Origin: DASUPK01 sp963821705
Lineage (GTDB): Bacteria > Actinomycetota > Thermoleophilia > Solirubrobacterales > 70-9
NCBI GenBank assembly: GCA_963821705.1
Contig: CAWGEV010000008.1
Coordinates: forward strand, 124,001 to 188,000
Direction: 5' to 3'
DNA length: 64,000 nucleotides
Shown here: one piece after another, positions 24,218-31,381 of the stretch
How positions within the stretch are numbered: the first letter of the stretch is position 1
Layout of the letters: every line of letters starts with the position of its first letter
Made by a program: the position numbers and the translations under genes
Notes under the pieces: model-generated
What the model was told of the DNA's origin: nothing
What the model saw: the letters and a program-made list of their open reading frames with translations, nothing else
The model's database searches: none

Positions 24218-24646
24218 ATGCCGAACCTTCCTCCCGAGGCGCGCGTGCTGATCGAGTCCGGTCGCCTGGCGCACCTGGTCACGATGAATCCCGAGGGGAC
24301 GCCGCAGGTGACCTGCGTGTGGGTCGGGCTCGACGGCGACGAGATCGTCAGCGGCCACCTGCTGCGCAATCAGAAGGTCAAGAACGTCGAGCGCGATCCG
24401 CGGGTCGTGATCTCGATGGAGGGAGCCAACGACAGCGAGTTGGGGCTTCGTGAGTACCTGGTCGTCCGAGGCCACGCGGTCCTTCAGGAGGGCGGCGCCG
24501 CCGAGCTGCTCCAGCGGCTCGCCCATGTGTACATGGGGCCCGACGTCAAGTTCCCGCCGATGGACGATCCGCCACCCGGCTACGTGATCCGGACGAATCC
24601 CGAAAGGATCGGCGGGGTCGGCCCCTGGACGGGCAAGGCAGTCTGA
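24218..24646 (+). CDS. PPOX-class F420/flavin-binding oxidoreductase
   Basis: A 142-residue split-barrel protein: ARVLIESGRLAHLVTMNPEGTPQ-like start, QVTCVWVGLDGDEIVSG, then RNQKVKNVERDPRVVISM, typical of the F420-dependent PPOX-like subgroup. Such proteins reduce substrates with F420H2 in actinobacteria; the cofactor is inferred from family resemblance. ATG 24218 has GGGAG upstream. Possibly co-transcribed with the exporter. Confidence 0.82.
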   Translation: MPNLPPEARVLIESGRLAHLVTMNPEGTPQVTCVWVGLDGDEIVSGHLLRNQKVKNVERDPRVVISMEGANDSELGLREYLVVRGHAVLQEGGAAELLQRLAHVYMGPDVKFPPMDDPPPGYVIRTNPERIGGVGPWTGKAV

Positions 24647-24661
24647 GGCACGCCCGGTTCC

Positions 24662-24667
24662 TATAGT
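24662..24667 (+). promoter_or_regulatory. -10 box, leaderless start of trpS
   Basis: TATAGT, 8 nt before GTG 24676, one of the best -10 matches in the window. There is no Shine-Dalgarno. Confidence 0.6.
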
Positions 24668-24675
24668 CCGCGCCC

Positions 24676-25662
24676 GTGCGCATCTTCAGCGGCATCCAGC
24701 CGACCGGCCAGAAGCATCTCGGCAACTACATCGGGGCGATCCGCCAGTACGTCGAGGGGCAGGACCGTGGCGATCCGGCGATCTACTGCATCGTCGACCT
24801 ACACGCGCTGACCGTGCCCTGGGACCCGATTCAGCTGCGCGAGAGCGTCTACGACACGACGGCGATCCTGCTCGCCGCGGGCCTTGATCCCGAACGCTGC
24901 ATCCTCTTTCGCCAGTCCGATGTCCGCGAGCACACCGAGCTGACCTGGTACCTGTCGGCGGTCACCTCCCACGGCGACCTCAACCGGATGACCCAGTTCA
25001 AGGACAAGTCGGCGAAGCAGCGCGAGCTGGTCTCCGCCGGGCTCTTCTTCTACCCGGTGCTGATGGCCGCCGACGTGCTCGCCTACCGGGCCCAGGAGGT
25101 GCCGGTCGGCCACGACCAGCTCCAGCACGTGGAGCTGATGCGGGAGATCGCCCGGCGCTTCAACGAGCGCTTCGATGACATCCTCGTGGTGCCCGAGGCA
25201 CGGATCCCGGAGGTCGGCGCGCGGATCATGGACCTCCAGGAGCCGACCAGCAAGATGTCGACGACCGGCGGCACAGAGGCCGGCACGGTCCTCGTCCTCG
25301 ACGACCCGAAGACGATCACCAAGAAGATCAAGAGCGCGGTCACCGACTCCGGCTCCGAGGTGAAGCGCGGCGACGGCAAGGAGGGGATCGCGAACCTGAT
25401 CGAGATCCTCGCGGTGACCCGCGGCACGTCGGAGGACGAGGTCGAGCGCGAGTTCGACGGCTCCGGGTACGGCGACTTCAAGGGCGCCGTGGCGGAGGCG
25501 GTGGTCGAATATCTGGCGCCCGTCCGCGAGCGCTACGAGGAGCTTCGGCCCGACCAGGCCGCGCTCGAGGTCACGCTCAGCGCCGGCGCCGAGAAGGCCC
25601 GATCGATCGCCTCGGGGACGCTGGCCGAAGTGCGCTCCGCGGTCGGCATCGGTCCGGCCTGA
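24676..25662 (+). CDS. trpS: tryptophanyl-tRNA synthetase
   Basis: Class I aminoacyl-tRNA synthetase charging tRNA-Trp; 328 residues. Signature SGIQPTGQKHLGNYIGA carries the HIGH-type motif HLGN; the KMSKS-type loop is PTSKMSTT near 193. VGHDQLQHVEL near 143 is the family Trp-site region. Length is typical of bacterial TrpS. It stands alone, with its own promoter, directly before scpA. Confidence 0.97.
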   Translation: MRIFSGIQPTGQKHLGNYIGAIRQYVEGQDRGDPAIYCIVDLHALTVPWDPIQLRESVYDTTAILLAAGLDPERCILFRQSDVREHTELTWYLSAVTSHGDLNRMTQFKDKSAKQRELVSAGLFFYPVLMAADVLAYRAQEVPVGHDQLQHVELMREIARRFNERFDDILVVPEARIPEVGARIMDLQEPTSKMSTTGGTEAGTVLVLDDPKTITKKIKSAVTDSGSEVKRGDGKEGIANLIEILAVTRGTSEDEVEREFDGSGYGDFKGAVAEAVVEYLAPVRERYEELRPDQAALEVTLSAGAEKARSIASGTLAEVRSAVGIGPA

Positions 25663-25670
25663 GCTGCCTC

Positions 25671-25676
25671 TATCTT
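25671..25676 (+). promoter_or_regulatory. -10 box, leaderless start of scpA
   Basis: TATCTT, 6 nt before GTG 25683, with no ribosome-binding site. It probably serves the scpA-scpB-peptidase-amidase run. Confidence 0.55.
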
Positions 25677-25682
25677 GGTCGC

Positions 25683-26408
25683 GTGACCTCGGTCTCCGAG
25701 CTCGACCTCGACCTCGACGTCTTCCAGGGGCCCTTCGACCTGCTGCTGGCGGTGCTCCTCCGCGAGGAGATCTCGCTCTCGGAGGTACCGCTCGGCGAGA
25801 TCGTCGTGGCCTACGTCGACCGCATGGGAGAGGCCGGTGAGCTCGACCTGGACCTCGATGCCGTCACCGAGTTCCTGGTCCTGATCGCGGCGCTGTGCGA
25901 GCTCAAGTCGCGCCTCCTGCTTCCTGGCGAGGAGGGCGACGAGGAGCTCGGCCCCCAGGAGGCTGCGGACGAGCTGCTCGCCCGCATGCTGGAGTACCGG
26001 CGCTACAGCGAGGCGGCCAAGATGTTCTCGCAGCGGCTGGCGCGCGAGGGCGCCGTCATGTACCGCTCGGCGCCGCTGCCGGCCGAGCTGCGGCGCGCGG
26101 CGCTCGACGCGGCCACCAAGGTCTACGAGCCGGATCGGGTGGGCGTCGCCCTGGGCGACCTGCTCACGACACCGCCGCCCCCGGACACCCGGCACATCCG
26201 CACGACCGTGACCCTGCAGCGGCGCCTGGGCATCGTCAGGGACCTGCTGCGGAGCCGCGGGACGCTCGACTTCGACGAGGCCTTCGGGAAGGAGGACCGC
26301 TTCACGCAGGCGGTGACCCTATTCGCCCTGCTGGAGCTCTACCGGCGCGGCGAGGCCACCTGGACGCAGAAGGAGACCTTCGGGAGGATCGAGGTGAACG
26401 CGCTGTGA
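25683..26408 (+). CDS. scpA: segregation and condensation protein A (kleisin)
   Basis: Kleisin subunit bridging the SMC dimer in chromosome condensation and segregation; 241 residues. VFQGPFDLLLAVLLREEISLSEVPL near residue 11 is the N-terminal kleisin signature, ELKSRLLLP near 74 follows, and the C-terminal winged helix holds ELYRRGEATWTQKETFG. It overlaps scpB by GTGA. Confidence 0.95.
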   Translation: MTSVSELDLDLDVFQGPFDLLLAVLLREEISLSEVPLGEIVVAYVDRMGEAGELDLDLDAVTEFLVLIAALCELKSRLLLPGEEGDEELGPQEAADELLARMLEYRRYSEAAKMFSQRLAREGAVMYRSAPLPAELRRAALDAATKVYEPDRVGVALGDLLTTPPPPDTRHIRTTVTLQRRLGIVRDLLRSRGTLDFDEAFGKEDRFTQAVTLFALLELYRRGEATWTQKETFGRIEVNAL

Positions 26409-26980
26409 GCGCGGACGGACTGACCCGGACCGTCGAGGCGCTGCTCTTCCTCTCCCCGGACCCGGTTTCGGCAGCGGAGCTGGCCGAGGCGATCGAGGTG
26501 GAGGAGGAAGCGGTTGCGGAGACGCTCGGGGAGCTCGAGGGAGGCCTCAAGGCCGACGGCAGGGGAATCCAGCTTCGCCGGGTCGCAGGCGGCTACGCCC
26601 TGGCCGCGGTGCCGGAGGCCGAGGATGCCGCGCGCCGGCTCCTCGCCAAGCCCCGCACGCCGCCGCTCACCCAGGCTCAGGCCGAGGTGCTCGCCATCGT
26701 CGCCTATCTCCAGCCGGTGTCCCGGCCCGAGATCGCACGGATCCGGGGCGTGTCGTCCGACTCCGCGGTCGGGAGCCTGACCGAGCGCGGGATGATCGAG
26801 GAGCGCGGGCGCACCCAGTTCGGAGCGGTGACCTACGGCACCACGCCGCTCTTCGAGAAGCTCTTCGGTCTCTCTGGCCTCGACGCTCTTCCCGACCCGG
26901 CCCAGTTCGACCCGACGCCCGAGGACGAGCGCGAGCTGCGCGATCGCCTGCTGAAGGCGGGTGAGCAGCGGGTCGAGTGA
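26405..26980 (+). CDS. scpB: segregation and condensation protein B
   Basis: Winged-helix partner of ScpA in the SMC complex; 191 residues. TRTVEALLFLSPDPVSAAELAE at the start, LTQAQAEVLAIVAYLQPVSRPEI near 92 and the RGVSSDSAVGSL segment are family features. GTG 26405 overlaps the scpA stop, and its own stop overlaps the GTG of the M14 peptidase. Confidence 0.95.
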   Translation: MSADGLTRTVEALLFLSPDPVSAAELAEAIEVEEEAVAETLGELEGGLKADGRGIQLRRVAGGYALAAVPEAEDAARRLLAKPRTPPLTQAQAEVLAIVAYLQPVSRPEIARIRGVSSDSAVGSLTERGMIEERGRTQFGAVTYGTTPLFEKLFGLSGLDALPDPAQFDPTPEDERELRDRLLKAGEQRVE

Positions 26981-27726
26981 CGGGCCGGCTCGCAGCGGCC
27001 GTGGCGATGCTGGCCGTCGCGGCGGGAGTGGCGGGGCAGGCCTCGGCAGATCCATCGGCCAGGATCGCGACCGGGCGGGTCGTGCTCGGCAAGTCGGTGC
27101 AGGGGCTACCCATCACAGCCGTGCAGATCGGCGACCCGGCCGGCACCCGGGTTGCCCTCGTGGTCGGCGTCATCCACGGCGACGAGCGCGCGGGCCTGAG
27201 CATCCTCCGCTCGCTCAAGGATCTGGCGTCCCGTCAGGCGAGCGCGCTGCGGGGCACGCAACTCTGGGCGATCCAAACGGTTAATCCGGATGGGCTCCGG
27301 GCACACATGCGCAAGAACGCGCACGGAGTGGACCTGAACCGGAACTTCCCCTACCGATGGCAGGACGGCGTCCCACACTCCAACGGCTATTACCCCGGTC
27401 CGCGGCCGGCCTCCGAGCCGGAGACGCGGGCGGTGATGTCGTTCATCGAGCGCATCAAGCCGGCGCTGTCGATTTGGTACCACCAGCCGTGGGGAGCGGT
27501 GCTGGCATGCCGGGGCTCGCCGCCGATCGCGGCGCATTACGCCAAGCTGGTGGGTATGCGGACCAGCTGCAGAGGCAACGGCCTCCACGGGACTGCGATC
27601 ACCTGGGAGATGCACGTCTTCCCGGGCAGCGCGGCCTTCGTGGTCGAGATGCCGCCGGGGAGGATCAGCGGCGGTTCCGCCCAGCGCCAGGCGCGTGCCG
27701 CGCTGACCGTCGCGGAGGGCCGCTGA
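26977..27726 (+). CDS. secreted M14 zinc carboxypeptidase, MpaA-like
   Basis: Probable murein-peptide amidase or carboxypeptidase acting outside the membrane; 249 residues. A signal peptide (about 1-24) precedes an M14 domain with zinc ligands in GVIHGDERAG near 67 and the third ligand in IWYHQPWG near 168. Substrate-site residues lie in TVNPDG, VDLNRNFPYRW and the catalytic Glu in FVVEMPPG near 230. MpaA-type enzymes cut the gamma-D-Glu-mDAP bond, which fits the adjoining amidase. It is coupled to scpB by a GTGA overlap, an uncommon neighbour. Confidence 0.85.
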   Translation: MTGRLAAAVAMLAVAAGVAGQASADPSARIATGRVVLGKSVQGLPITAVQIGDPAGTRVALVVGVIHGDERAGLSILRSLKDLASRQASALRGTQLWAIQTVNPDGLRAHMRKNAHGVDLNRNFPYRWQDGVPHSNGYYPGPRPASEPETRAVMSFIERIKPALSIWYHQPWGAVLACRGSPPIAAHYAKLVGMRTSCRGNGLHGTAITWEMHVFPGSAAFVVEMPPGRISGGSAQRQARAALTVAEGR

Positions 27727-27727
27727 G

Positions 27728-28438
27728 GTGAGTCGAGTCCTGCTCGCCCTGATCGCCATCGCCGTCACCGTCGGTGCGGGGGCCGGATCCGGTGCCGGCG
27801 CGGCTCAGCCGCCCGCGGCGACGAACTCCACCGTCACCAAGCCGGTGATCCACAAGATGCTGATCCCGTATCCGAAGAAGCGCAAGCGCGAGATGGCGGC
27901 GTACTCGAAGCATCACTACGGCCAGTACACGTGGCGCCTCACCAACCCGCAGCTGATCGTCGAGCACTACGCCGCCGCGGGGAGCATCTCGGCCATCTAC
28001 AACACCTTCAAGCCGGACGTGCCCGACGTCGAGTTCCACCAGCTTCCCGGCGTCTGCTCGCACTTCGCCGTCTCGGCGACGGGTCAGATCTACAAGTTCG
28101 TCCCGATCTCGATCCGCTGCAGGCACGTCGTGGGCCTCAACTACACCGCCGTGGGTATCGAGCACGTCGGGTTCTCCGACCAGGACATCCTCAACCGTCC
28201 CGCTCAGCTCAACGCCTCGCTCCAGCTCACACAGTGGCTGCGCTGCCACCTCGGCCTGCCGGTGAGCCAGGTGATCGGTCACAACGAGAGCCTCTCCTCG
28301 CAGTTCTACAAGGAGCTCGACCCGCGCTTCCGCGGCCAGACGCACCAGGACTGGAACCGCGCGGATATGCAACATCTACCGATCCGACCTGAGCAAGCTC
28401 GGCAGCTGCTGAGCGCCCCGGCGACAATGCGGGCGTGA
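27728..28438 (+). CDS. N-acetylmuramoyl-L-alanine amidase-like (Amidase_2/PGRP), frameshifted 3' end
   Basis: Zinc amidase fold cleaving the MurNAc-L-Ala bond. A signal peptide (about 1-26) is followed by LIVEHYAAAGS, SHFAVSATGQIYKFVP, NYTAVGIEHVG, VIGHNESL and THQDWNRADM, the expected metal and catalytic segments. After RADM the frame changes character. Deleting one base near 28370 gives NIYRSDLSKLGSC and a stop at 28412, with 12 of 13 sense codons ending in G/C, whereas the open frame has poor codon usage to 28438. A single-base insertion is therefore likely; the catalytic domain is intact. It starts 1 nt after the peptidase stop. Confidence 0.82.
   Translation: MSRVLLALIAIAVTVGAGAGSGAGAAQPPAATNSTVTKPVIHKMLIPYPKKRKREMAAYSKHHYGQYTWRLTNPQLIVEHYAAAGSISAIYNTFKPDVPDVEFHQLPGVCSHFAVSATGQIYKFVPISIRCRHVVGLNYTAVGIEHVGFSDQDILNRPAQLNASLQLTQWLRCHLGLPVSQVIGHNESLSSQFYKELDPRFRGQTHQDWNRADMQHLPIRPEQARQLLSAPATMRA
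28423..28428 (+). promoter_or_regulatory. -10 box, leaderless start of rluB
   Basis: GACAAT, 6 nt before GTG 28435. It lies downstream of the probable original amidase stop (28410-28412), consistent with an independent promoter. Confidence 0.5.
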
Positions 28439-29130
28439 GGCTCGCCAAGTACCTGGCCCATGCGGGCGTCGCCTCCCGGCGCACCGCGGAGGAGATGATC
28501 GCCGCTGGCAGGGTCCGGGTTGGGGGCGAGATCGTCACGGACCCCGCTCGTGACGTAACGGCCGAATCAGGCGTGGAGGTGAACGGCAGCCGGGTCGCCC
28601 CCGAGCCGCGCGAGGTCTGGGCCGTCAACAAGCCGGCCGGGGTGGTCTCGACGGCGAAGGAGCCGGGCCGGCGCCAGGCGGTCACCGAGCTGGTCCGCTC
28701 CGAGTGCCGCCTCTATCCGGTCGGGCGCCTGGACGCCGACTCGACCGGCCTCATCCTGCTCACCAACGACGGCGAGCTCGCGAACCGGCTGACGCACCCT
28801 CGCTACGGCGTCCCGAAGACGTACCGCGTGACCCTGGTCAAGCCGCCCTCCGACCGAGACCTCGACCGCCTGATTGCCGGAGTGCGGCTGGACGACGGCA
28901 TGACCGCCCCCGCTGAGGTGGCCCGAACGGGAGAGCGCGAGATCGAGGTCACGATCCGGGAGGGACGGAAGCGGCAGGTGCGCAGGATGGCCGAGGCCAT
29001 CGGCAACGAGGTCGAGTCGCTGACGCGGATCCGGATCGGCTCGCTGCCCCTGGCGGAGCTGGGCCGCGGCGAGGCTCGGCGGCTCGGGCCGGGGGAGGTC
29101 GCCGCGCTCTGGAAAGATTCCGCGCTATGA
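28435..29130 (+). CDS. rluB: 23S rRNA pseudouridine synthase, RsuA/RluB family
   Basis: Isomerises a uridine in the peptidyl-transferase region of 23S rRNA; 231 residues. An N-terminal S4 domain (MRLAKYLAHAGVASRRTAEEMI) is followed by the catalytic motif GRLDADSTGLILLTNDG near 96 containing the nucleophilic Asp, and by the C-terminal REGRKRQVRRM near 178. It overlaps the chorismate mutase gene by ATGA. The scpA-scpB-rluB order is widespread in Gram-positive bacteria. Confidence 0.94.
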   Translation: MRLAKYLAHAGVASRRTAEEMIAAGRVRVGGEIVTDPARDVTAESGVEVNGSRVAPEPREVWAVNKPAGVVSTAKEPGRRQAVTELVRSECRLYPVGRLDADSTGLILLTNDGELANRLTHPRYGVPKTYRVTLVKPPSDRDLDRLIAGVRLDDGMTAPAEVARTGEREIEVTIREGRKRQVRRMAEAIGNEVESLTRIRIGSLPLAELGRGEARRLGPGEVAALWKDSAL

Positions 29131-29504
29131 GCGACGACCTGAGGCTTTGGGCGGTGCGGGGTGCCACCAAGGCCCGCAGCAACAATCCCGAGACGATCGT
29201 CGAGGCGACGGAGGAGCTGATGCGCGAGCTGATCAGCCGCAACGACCTGACCCCCGAGAAGATGGTGAGCTGCATCTTCACCTCGACACATGACCTGAAC
29301 GCGGAGTTCCCGGCCGTCGCGGCCCGGAAGCTCGGCCTGGACAACGTCCCGCTGCTCTGCGCGCGGGAGATCGACGTGCCTGGCGCCATGCCGTCGGTGA
29401 TCCGCGCCCTGGTCCACTACTACGCACCTTTGGACCACACCCCGGCGCACGCTTACCTGGGCGAGGCTCAGGAGCTGCGCTCCGACCTGAAGGCGGCCCA
29501 GTAG
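29127..29504 (+). CDS. aroH: chorismate mutase, AroH class
   Basis: Converts chorismate to prephenate, the first step specific to Phe and Tyr. The 125-residue trimeric AroH fold is recognised by the N-terminal LWAVRGATKA (Arg ligand), SCIFTSTHDLNAEFPA near 51, LLCAREIDVPGAMPSVIRAL near 76 and HYYAP near 96. It feeds the prephenate dehydrogenase and aminotransferase encoded nearby. It is coupled to rluB at its 5' end. Confidence 0.94.
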   Translation: MSDDLRLWAVRGATKARSNNPETIVEATEELMRELISRNDLTPEKMVSCIFTSTHDLNAEFPAVAARKLGLDNVPLLCAREIDVPGAMPSVIRALVHYYAPLDHTPAHAYLGEAQELRSDLKAAQ

Positions 29505-29554
29505 CGGTACGGATCCGGGAGGCGCGGCCGGGCGACACCGAGGCGATCGTCTCG

Positions 29555-30031
29555 GTGACGGCCGCGGGTTGGCGTGTCGGCTATCGCGACATCGTCGCCC
29601 CGGATCGGCTCGCGGAACTGCCGGTCGACCGCTGGCGTCACGAGGTCGGCGTGGGACTGCGGCGCCCGGTGGCAGATGCGTTCACCCATGTCGCTGAGAT
29701 CGACCACTCCTTCGCCGGCTACTGCTTCGTCGCGGCGCCCTCCCGGGAGGCGGACCTCGGGGACTCGGTCGCCGAGCTGGTCGCGATCTACGTGGATCCG
29801 GACTACTGGCGACGGGGTGCGGGGCAGGCGCTGATGGGTGCGGCCATGGATCGGCTCGGCGGCCTGCCCTACCCGGAGGTGATCCTCTGGACCTTCAAGG
29901 AGAACCGCCGGGCGCTCGCCTTCTACGACCGCCACGGCTGGCGTGCCGACGGAGCCGAGAAGGTCCATGCCCGCAGCGGTGCCCCCGCGATCAGGTTGAG
30001 GCGACCCGTCACAATGGAGCCGCTTTCATGA
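29555..30031 (+). CDS. GNAT acetyltransferase; apparent loss of its start codon
   Basis: An N-acetyltransferase of unknown substrate. The acetyl-CoA site reads IYVDPDYWRRGAGQALM near residue 77, followed by WTFKENRRALAFYDRHGWRADG, both typical of GNATs. The first usable start is GTG 29555, but the coding-like frame continues upstream as IREARPGDTEAIVSV, the expected first strand, to GTA at 29507, where a start codon would be expected directly after the aroH stop. Either a near-cognate start is used or a G was changed to A. The 3' end overlaps hisC. Confidence 0.8.
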   Translation: MTAAGWRVGYRDIVAPDRLAELPVDRWRHEVGVGLRRPVADAFTHVAEIDHSFAGYCFVAAPSREADLGDSVAELVAIYVDPDYWRRGAGQALMGAAMDRLGGLPYPEVILWTFKENRRALAFYDRHGWRADGAEKVHARSGAPAIRLRRPVTMEPLS

Positions 30032-31128
30032 CCGTCACGTTCTCCCAGAAGCTCGCCCAGATCCCGCACTACGAGCCGGGGACCTCCCTCGACGACGCCA
30101 AGGCGCAGGCCGAGACCGCTGATGCGGTCAAGCTCGCTTCGAACGAGTCGCCGTTCGCGCCGCACCCCAACGTGGTCGAGGCGATCTACCGCGCCGCGGC
30201 GGATGTCAACCGCTATCCCGACCCCGAGGCGCGTGTGCTGCGGGGCAGGATCGCCGATCACCATGAGACGGATCCGGCCCGCATCGCGGTCTCGAACGGC
30301 TCCTGCGAGATCCTGCTCGCCGCCGCCCTGGCCCTCTGCGAGCCCGGTGACGAGATCCTCTACGCCTGGCCGTCCTTCTCCATGTACCCGCACCTGCCGG
30401 CCCTCTCCGGCGCGCGGGAGATCCGGGTGCCCCTGGCCGAGGGCTTCGTCCACGACCTCGACGCGATGCTCGAGGAGGTCACCGCGGCGACGCAGCTGCT
30501 GATCGTCTGCAACCCGAACAACCCGACAGGCACACACATCCCGGCCGCGCGGCTCGCGGAGCTCGTGGAGGGGGTTCCCTCGCGGACCACCGTCATCCTC
30601 GACGAGGCCTACATCGAGTACCAGACCAATGATGACCCCGATGCGACGCTGGACCTGCTGGACGGGCACCCGAACGTCGTCCTGCTCCGGACCTTCAGCA
30701 AGTGCCACGGCCTCGCCGGCCTTCGCGTCGGCTACGCGCTGTGCTCACCGCAGTTCCGCGCCGCCGTCGACGCGGTGCGCCAGCCGTTCAGCGTCAACAC
30801 CCTCGCGCAGGCCGCCGCCGCCGAGGCGATCCGCCACCAGGACGACGTGGCCGACCGGGTGGAGAAGAACCTGATCGAGCGGATCTACGTCGAGGACCAG
30901 CTCCACGGGCTGGGCTTCACGACGGCCGAGTCCCAGACCAACTTCGCCTGGATCGAGCTGGGCGCTCTCGATGAGGAGGAGGTCGTCGCGGAGCTGACGA
31001 GGGCGGGCGTCGCGGTGCGCCCCGGCACGCCACTCGGCGGGCCGGGCTGCCTGCGGGTCACCTACGGGACGCGCGAAGAGAACGACCGTTTCCTGGCGAG
31101 CCTCGCCGACATCGAGGGCGTGGGCTGA
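30028..31128 (+). CDS. hisC: histidinol-phosphate / aromatic aminotransferase (HisC-like)
   Basis: PLP aminotransferase of fold type I, 366 residues. KLASNESPF near 35, NGSCEILLAA near 89, CNPNNPTGTHIP near 160, DEAYIEY near 190, the PLP lysine in RTFSKCHGLAGLRVGY near 218, and a C-terminal GGPGCLRVTYGTREEN near 340. HisC and bacterial aromatic aminotransferases share these motifs. The neighbourhood (chorismate mutase, DAHP synthase, prephenate dehydrogenase) favours a role in Phe/Tyr synthesis, perhaps as well as histidine. ATG 30028 is preceded by GGAG. Confidence 0.87.
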   Translation: MTVTFSQKLAQIPHYEPGTSLDDAKAQAETADAVKLASNESPFAPHPNVVEAIYRAAADVNRYPDPEARVLRGRIADHHETDPARIAVSNGSCEILLAAALALCEPGDEILYAWPSFSMYPHLPALSGAREIRVPLAEGFVHDLDAMLEEVTAATQLLIVCNPNNPTGTHIPAARLAELVEGVPSRTTVILDEAYIEYQTNDDPDATLDLLDGHPNVVLLRTFSKCHGLAGLRVGYALCSPQFRAAVDAVRQPFSVNTLAQAAAAEAIRHQDDVADRVEKNLIERIYVEDQLHGLGFTTAESQTNFAWIELGALDEEEVVAELTRAGVAVRPGTPLGGPGCLRVTYGTREENDRFLASLADIEGVG

Positions 31129-31132
31129 TTCG

Positions 31133-31162
31133 TTCGACGGCGCCCCGGCCTTCTGCTTCAAT
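31133..31162 (+). promoter_or_regulatory. candidate promoter of the aroG leader
   Basis: TTCGAC (31133-31138), 18-nt spacer, TTCAAT (31157-31162). A start about 7-9 nt downstream would begin the transcript at or next to ATG 31172 of the leader peptide, matching the leaderless habit of this genome. Confidence 0.5.
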
Positions 31163-31171
31163 GTCCTCCGG

Positions 31172-31258
31172 ATGACGCACGGCACGCACATCGCTTCGGC
31201 CACGAGCCGCTTCGCGGCCCGCACGCGTGCCTATTTCTACTTCTGGCGATTTACCTAG
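31172..31258 (+). CDS. aromatic-rich leader peptide (28 aa), putative attenuator of DAHP synthase
   Basis: A 28-codon ORF, ATG 31172 to TAG 31258, whose last nine residues include YFYFWRF: two Tyr, three Phe and one Trp within seven codons (TAT TTC TAC TTC TGG CGA TTT). Such A+T-rich aromatic codons clustered in this G+C-rich genome are unlikely by chance. It lies 123 nt upstream of a DAHP synthase gene and is followed at once by alternative hairpins. Ribosome stalling when charged aromatic tRNAs are scarce would be the classical mechanism. No ribosome site is seen; it is probably leaderless. Confidence 0.75.
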   Translation: MTHGTHIASATSRFAARTRAYFYFWRFT

Positions 31259-31303
31259 GCGTCCGGCCCGCGGCTGCCTGAAGCCGCCGACGCACAAGCT
31301 TCA
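31259..31303 (+). promoter_or_regulatory. mutually exclusive hairpins after the leader peptide
   Basis: Structure A pairs GCGTC (31259-31263) with GACGC (31289-31293) and, inside it, CGGCT (31271-31275) with AGCCG (31282-31286). Structure B pairs TGAAGC (31279-31284) with GCTTCA (31298-31303) and destroys the inner stem of A. The start is immediately after the leader stop codon. No T-run follows, so A may act as a U-less or Rho-assisted terminator. Confidence 0.5.
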
Positions 31304-31381
31304 CCCGCCGGGCGCCGCCTCCACGGTTGATCCGTACCTCAAGGACCATCGCCATACCAGTAGAAAGAAGGGGACAGCAGG

